From positions 1-64,000 of the forward strand of contig JAHDCU010000010.1 in the NCBI GenBank assembly GCA_020629715.1: DNA of 64,000 nucleotides. Reading direction: 5' to 3'. This DNA is from Saprospiraceae bacterium (GTDB lineage: Bacteria; Bacteroidota; Bacteroidia; Chitinophagales; Saprospiraceae). Of this stretch, positions 63,773 through 64,000 are shown piece by piece (within the stretch, counting starts at the first letter, position 1; each line of letters begins with the position of its first letter). The position numbers and the translations under genes were made by a program. Under the pieces are notes generated by a model, which made no database searches, was not told where the DNA came from, and was given only the letters and a program-made list of their open reading frames with translations.

Positions 63773-64000
63773 ACTTTGATTCAATCTCTAACGAGTTTAG
63801 CATTTTACAGTATTGTAAATAATTCAATTCCCTTCCAGTTATTAATACCTGGACGATTATCTAAGTTATAGTCTTTAATGTCTGTCTGCTGATAGTTATC
63901 TTGTTAGAATAATCTGATTTCCCAACATGTATTAATTTGATGATGGAATCTATAAATAATATAATCCATTTAAATTTCAGGTTTGTTATAGGACGAATAG
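63773..64000 (+). other. right end of window, no supported gene
   Basis: 228 bp. Open stretches exist on the minus strand, one of them crossing the window edge and ending near 63860, but none shows a recognisable motif or a start codon. It could be the 3' end of a minus-strand gene that begins outside the window. Confidence 0.3.

Noticed and set aside
63773-64000. 3' end of a minus-strand gene at the window edge
   Set aside because: Open frames cross the edge, but none has a recognisable domain or sorting tail, so no coding feature is claimed.

Overview
The window comes from a low-GC member of the Bacteroidota, probably Saprospiria-like, though the exact genus cannot be fixed from the sequence. 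Evidence: type IX secretion (T9SS) type A and type B C-terminal sorting domains, lipoproteins with short lipoboxes, a TonB-dependent receptor with a carboxypeptidase-regulatory-like domain, DUF6089, DUF3822 and DUF4252 proteins, hardly any Shine-Dalgarno sequences, and several TAnnTTTG-type -7 promoter boxes.

1-13.4 kb (plus strand) is the conserved translation/transcription block: tRNA-Thr(TGT), Tyr, Gly, Thr(GGT), tuf, tRNA-Trp, secE, nusG, rplK, rplA, rplJ, rplL, rpoB, rpoC. It contains a hairpin between rplK and rplA, a hairpin between rplL and rpoB, and a strong terminator after rpoC. 13.6-22 kb (minus strand) holds a small lipoprotein, ribE behind a 914-residue T9SS type B protein, and a tight cluster of an unknown gene, era, der, rfbC and rfbD. 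A NadR-like kinase diverges from it across only 24 bp. 22.6-29.5 kb (plus) has a secreted subtilase with a T9SS type A domain, a TPP riboswitch in front of a TonB-dependent receptor (so probably a thiamin-compound importer), and purC.

29.9-42.5 kb is an accessory defence-type island. It holds an orphan half-size HsdS, an HNH endonuclease, and a type I restriction-modification operon: hsdM, hsdS, then hsdR with a downstream zinc metallopeptidase. Two extra PD-(D/E)xK-type genes sit between hsdS and hsdR, a GxxExxY protein and a DUF1016/YhcG-like nuclease. Both are bracketed by copies of one family of about 40-bp repeats beginning TGTCTGAA. The DUF1016 gene also carries four in-frame palindromic repeats with compensating base changes. 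Next comes a three-gene toxin-antitoxin locus of HipBST architecture with an unusual triple-half-site operator, then a tandem pair of VOC (glyoxalase-fold) proteins.

42.6-64 kb is mostly housekeeping again: two unknown exported proteins, transketolase plus an LLM flavin oxidoreductase, a DUF4252 protein with a T9SS tail, a lipoprotein, two TlpA-like thiol-disulfide proteins, a DUF697/SHOCT protein, tsaD, a run of pseudopilin-like gene, DUF3822, rsmD, argS and glnS, then pyrR-pyrB, and DUF6089 at the end. The most interesting material is the repeat-bracketed nuclease cassettes inside the restriction operon, the palindromic coding repeats, the HipBST locus with its operator, and the TPP-controlled receptor.
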